This document shows, piece after piece, positions 6,729 through 8,205 of a DNA stretch of 8,205 bases. The position numbers and the translations under genes are program-made. The notes under the pieces are model-generated. The model ran no database searches and was not told the DNA's origin. It saw nothing but the letters and a program-made list of their open reading frames with translations. The stretch's first letter is position 1, and the number at the start of each line of letters is the position of its first letter. The stretch comes from Lachnospiraceae bacterium (GTDB taxonomy: Bacteria; Bacillota; Clostridia; Lachnospirales; Lachnospiraceae): assembly GCA_017463035.1 (NCBI GenBank), contig JAFTPY010000268.1:1-8205 (forward strand), in the 5' to 3' direction.

Positions 6729-7127
6729 TTAAATCTTCAAATCCTCTTTCAACCAATCCAATACTTCGTCTACCGTGGCAAAATGCCCCTCAATAACACC
6801 GGTATCCGACATCTGCGTATTCTTCTTTGCCTGAATCTTTAACATCATAGAAGAACCTTCCGCAAAACCGAATGCTTTACAGCCCGCATCCACAAAAGCC
6901 TTTGTCATCTTAACAATGACACTGCTTTCTCTCGGTCCGATGGGTTTCATCTGGGTACAATCCGCAATATACGCCCAACCAGATGTCTTCCAGCTTGCCG
7001 CATGCTTTAATACGGTATCCATAAGCCATTCTAAATCCTCCGGGTTTGTCTGTCCGATACCTGCAGACAAAATAATCTTTCTTCCCGGAATATCTTCTAC
7101 CACCTGCGTCAAACATTTTTCCTTCAT
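6729..7127 (-). CDS. Small cytoplasmic protein, possibly STAS/SpoIIAA-like
   Basis: A 132-residue soluble protein without signal or membrane segments. The order looks like an alpha/beta fold: a strand at KIILSAG (17-23), a helix at PEDLEWLMDTVLKHA (29-43), a strand at WAYIADCTQ (51-59), a helix at SSVIVKMTKAFVDAG (68-82), a strand at CKAFGFAE (83-90), then a final FATVDEVLDWLKEDL (116-130). That pattern, and especially the closing FxTxDExLxWL, resembles the STAS/SEC14 (SpoIIAA-like) proteins, which bind partners or lipids and are not enzymes. This is pattern recognition only; no catalytic motif is visible. The ATG at 7127 is chosen over a TTG at 7181 because the ribosome site AAAGGAG (7138-7144) lies inside the longer reading. 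The gene has its own strong promoter and an operator-like palindrome, so its expression is probably conditional. Confidence 0.75.
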   Translation of the reverse strand: MKEKCLTQVVEDIPGRKIILSAGIGQTNPEDLEWLMDTVLKHAASWKTSGWAYIADCTQMKPIGPRESSVIVKMTKAFVDAGCKAFGFAEGSSMMLKIQAKKNTQMSDTGVIEGHFATVDEVLDWLKEDLKI

Positions 7128-7137
7128 AAGTAACAAT

Positions 7138-7144
7138 CTCCTTT
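7138..7144 (-). promoter_or_regulatory. Ribosome binding site that sets the start of the STAS-like gene
   Basis: AAAGGAG lies ten bases before the ATG at 7127, a slightly long but workable spacing. No comparable site precedes the in-frame TTG at 7181. Confidence 0.7.
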
Positions 7145-7207
7145 TCTTTTCTTCTGACAAACAGGACTGTTTTACGTGCAATATACATATTTTTAGTGCC
7201 GTAGTCC

Positions 7208-7226
7208 CAATCTGTTAGACAGATTG
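7208..7226 (-). promoter_or_regulatory. Perfect 19-bp palindrome, probable repressor operator
   Basis: CAATCTGT and ACAGATTG are exact inverted repeats around a three-base centre. The element overlaps four bases of the -10 box (7223-7228) and covers the predicted transcription start near 7216, the classic place for a repressor to block RNA polymerase. The size and symmetry suit a dimeric helix-turn-helix repressor, for instance of the TetR or MarR type. The actual regulator is not in the window. Confidence 0.65.
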
Positions 7227-7251
7227 TAGCACATCGCGGAAGTATTGTCAA
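7223..7251 (-). promoter_or_regulatory. Near-consensus sigma-A promoter of the STAS-like gene
   Basis: On the minus strand a perfect TTGACA (7246-7251) and TACAAT (7223-7228, five of six) are separated by the ideal 17 bases. The predicted start is near 7216, giving a leader of about 90 bases. The -35 box lies 35 bases beyond the helicase stop, with no terminator hairpin in between. Confidence 0.85.
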
Positions 7252-7286
7252 TAAATCCATACAATTATTGATAGTTTCTTTACATT

Positions 7287-8205
7287 TTATTCATTTTTTG
7301 TTCTTAACAGTCCGCTTTGCACACAATAGGCTTCGTTTAATACCTTTTCTTCCGGGAAACGGTCAAACAAAATCTTGAGCCGTCCATCCTTCGCTTCTGT
7401 TATAGTTCCCTCTCCGTAGACGGTATGTACTACCCTTGTCCCGCTTATCAGCGTCGAACGGTCCGTAAACACCTCTCCCACAAACCGGCTGGGTACCAGT
7501 TCCTTGGAACGCAGCTCCTTCATGCAGGATAACACCAGACGACGTTTTGCCCGGGTCATTGCCACATAAAACATTCTCCGTTCTTCTTCCGTATCCTCCG
7601 GTGAAAGAGCCTGCCGGTGCGGTGTCAGGCCTTCATTTAACTCCGGCAAAAACACCGTGTGATACTCCAACCCCTTTGCGGAATGATAGGTAGACATCGT
7701 CACCGCTTCCGTTGTATTTTTCTTTTCCTTTGCCTTCTGACGTTGCAACTGCTCCGTATACTCCGCCATATGGGTAAACCAAGCGTCAAAAGTAGGATAT
7801 TCCGCCGCATCCTCCTGCAATTCCGCCAGCAAATCAAACAATTCCTCCGCCTGCATTTTACGGTACTGGGCATACTCCGTCAAAAAACCGTCATAGCCCA
7901 CTGCCCGGCGGATATAATTAATTGCCGCAAAGGGATTTAAGCCCTTTATCATTTGTAGATCATATTCCAATTTTTCGATGCGGTCCACCACATAATCCTT
8001 GTCCTCGTAGTAGTCCTTCAGCAGGTCAAAATCCACCGTGAACGAGCCCAGCGCATCTCTTGCGATATAACGCTTCGGCCGGTTCATAATCTGTAAAAAC
8101 TCTCCTCTTGTCCGACTGCCCTGAGCCATCTTAATGTAGGTCACCATATCTCTGCAAATCCAATGTTCGTACAAATTCGGAACCGAATCCCTGGTCTTAA
8201 AGGGA
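7287..8205 (-). CDS. UvrD/PcrA-type superfamily 1 DNA helicase, C-terminal part (cut by window edge)
   Basis: The last 305 residues are visible; the reading frame stays open to the right edge, beginning PFKTRDSVPNLYEHWI. Helicase motif V (YHSAKGLEYHTVFLPELNEG, visible residues 173-192) and motif VI (EEERRMFYVAMTRAK, 206-220) are intact, including the arginines that contact ATP. Between about 45 and 165 is the helical part of the second lobe. The tail (about 253-300), with VVHTVYGEGTITEAKDG and KILFDRFPEEKVL, resembles the small Tudor-like C-terminal domain of PcrA, which in relatives contacts RNA polymerase. The Walker A and B motifs lie outside the window. Such ATP-driven 3'-5' helicases act in repair, replication restart and clearing protein blocks from DNA. 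Whether this is the main PcrA or one of the extra UvrD-like paralogues common in Clostridia cannot be decided from this end alone. Confidence 0.9.
   Translation of the reverse strand, partial: PFKTRDSVPNLYEHWICRDMVTYIKMAQGSRTRGEFLQIMNRPKRYIARDALGSFTVDFDLLKDYYEDKDYVVDRIEKLEYDLQMIKGLNPFAAINYIRRAVGYDGFLTEYAQYRKMQAEELFDLLAELQEDAAEYPTFDAWFTHMAEYTEQLQRQKAKEKKNTTEAVTMSTYHSAKGLEYHTVFLPELNEGLTPHRQALSPEDTEEERRMFYVAMTRAKRRLVLSCMKELRSKELVPSRFVGEVFTDRSTLISGTRVVHTVYGEGTITEAKDGRLKILFDRFPEEKVLNEAYCVQSGLLRTKNE

Noticed and set aside
7128..7181. Extension of the STAS-like protein by 18 residues to a TTG start at 7181
   Set aside because: The extra residues encode the ribosome site AAAGGAG and a Lys/Arg-rich stretch that does not look like part of the fold; there is no ribosome site before the TTG.
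6910..7260. Overlapping minus-strand reading frame of 116 codons beside the STAS-like gene
   Set aside because: It overlaps the better gene in another frame, runs across its promoter, and has a composition typical of a chance frame.

Overview
The window looks like chromosomal DNA from a spore-forming, low-to-moderate GC Firmicute, most likely a Clostridia of the Lachnospiraceae type. The evidence is a recN gene followed by the start of the sporulation protease gene spoIVB, strong AAGGAGG-type ribosome binding sites, a DUF1292 (YrzB-like) gene, and a PcrA/UvrD-type helicase. The family-level placement is inferred from protein style, not from any search.

Layout from the right edge, following transcription on the minus strand. 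(1) 7287-8205: C-terminal 305 residues of a UvrD/PcrA-type DNA helicase, cut by the window edge. (2) 7128-7286: an intergenic region with a textbook sigma-A promoter whose -10 box is overlapped by a perfect 19-bp palindrome (8-3-8), which looks like a repressor operator. (3) 6729-7127: the gene it drives, a 132-residue cytoplasmic protein that may be a STAS/SpoIIAA-like domain. (4) 6331-6636, the only plus-strand gene: a very acidic DUF1292 protein with its own promoter. It ends in a strong hairpin terminator (6665-6706) that probably also serves the converging gene. (5) 2309-6091: a 1260-residue secreted protein made almost entirely of bacterial Ig-like (Big_2) modules, ten clear and about four divergent, with no visible wall anchor. 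(6) 525-2201: complete recN. (7) 1-353: N-terminus of spoIVB, running off the left edge.

recN and spoIVB form the usual Firmicute pair (DNA repair gene followed by the sigma-K checkpoint protease). In many relatives argR sits directly upstream of recN. Here that place is taken by the giant Ig-like gene, so the locus looks rearranged or interrupted by a surface-protein gene. The remaining genes appear to be independent single-gene units, each with its own promoter or terminator signal, not one pathway.

I found no tRNA, rRNA, CRISPR array, insertion sequence or prophage signature. The least explained items are the Ig-like protein with its regularly spaced cysteines, and the tightly controlled promoter of the small STAS-like gene.
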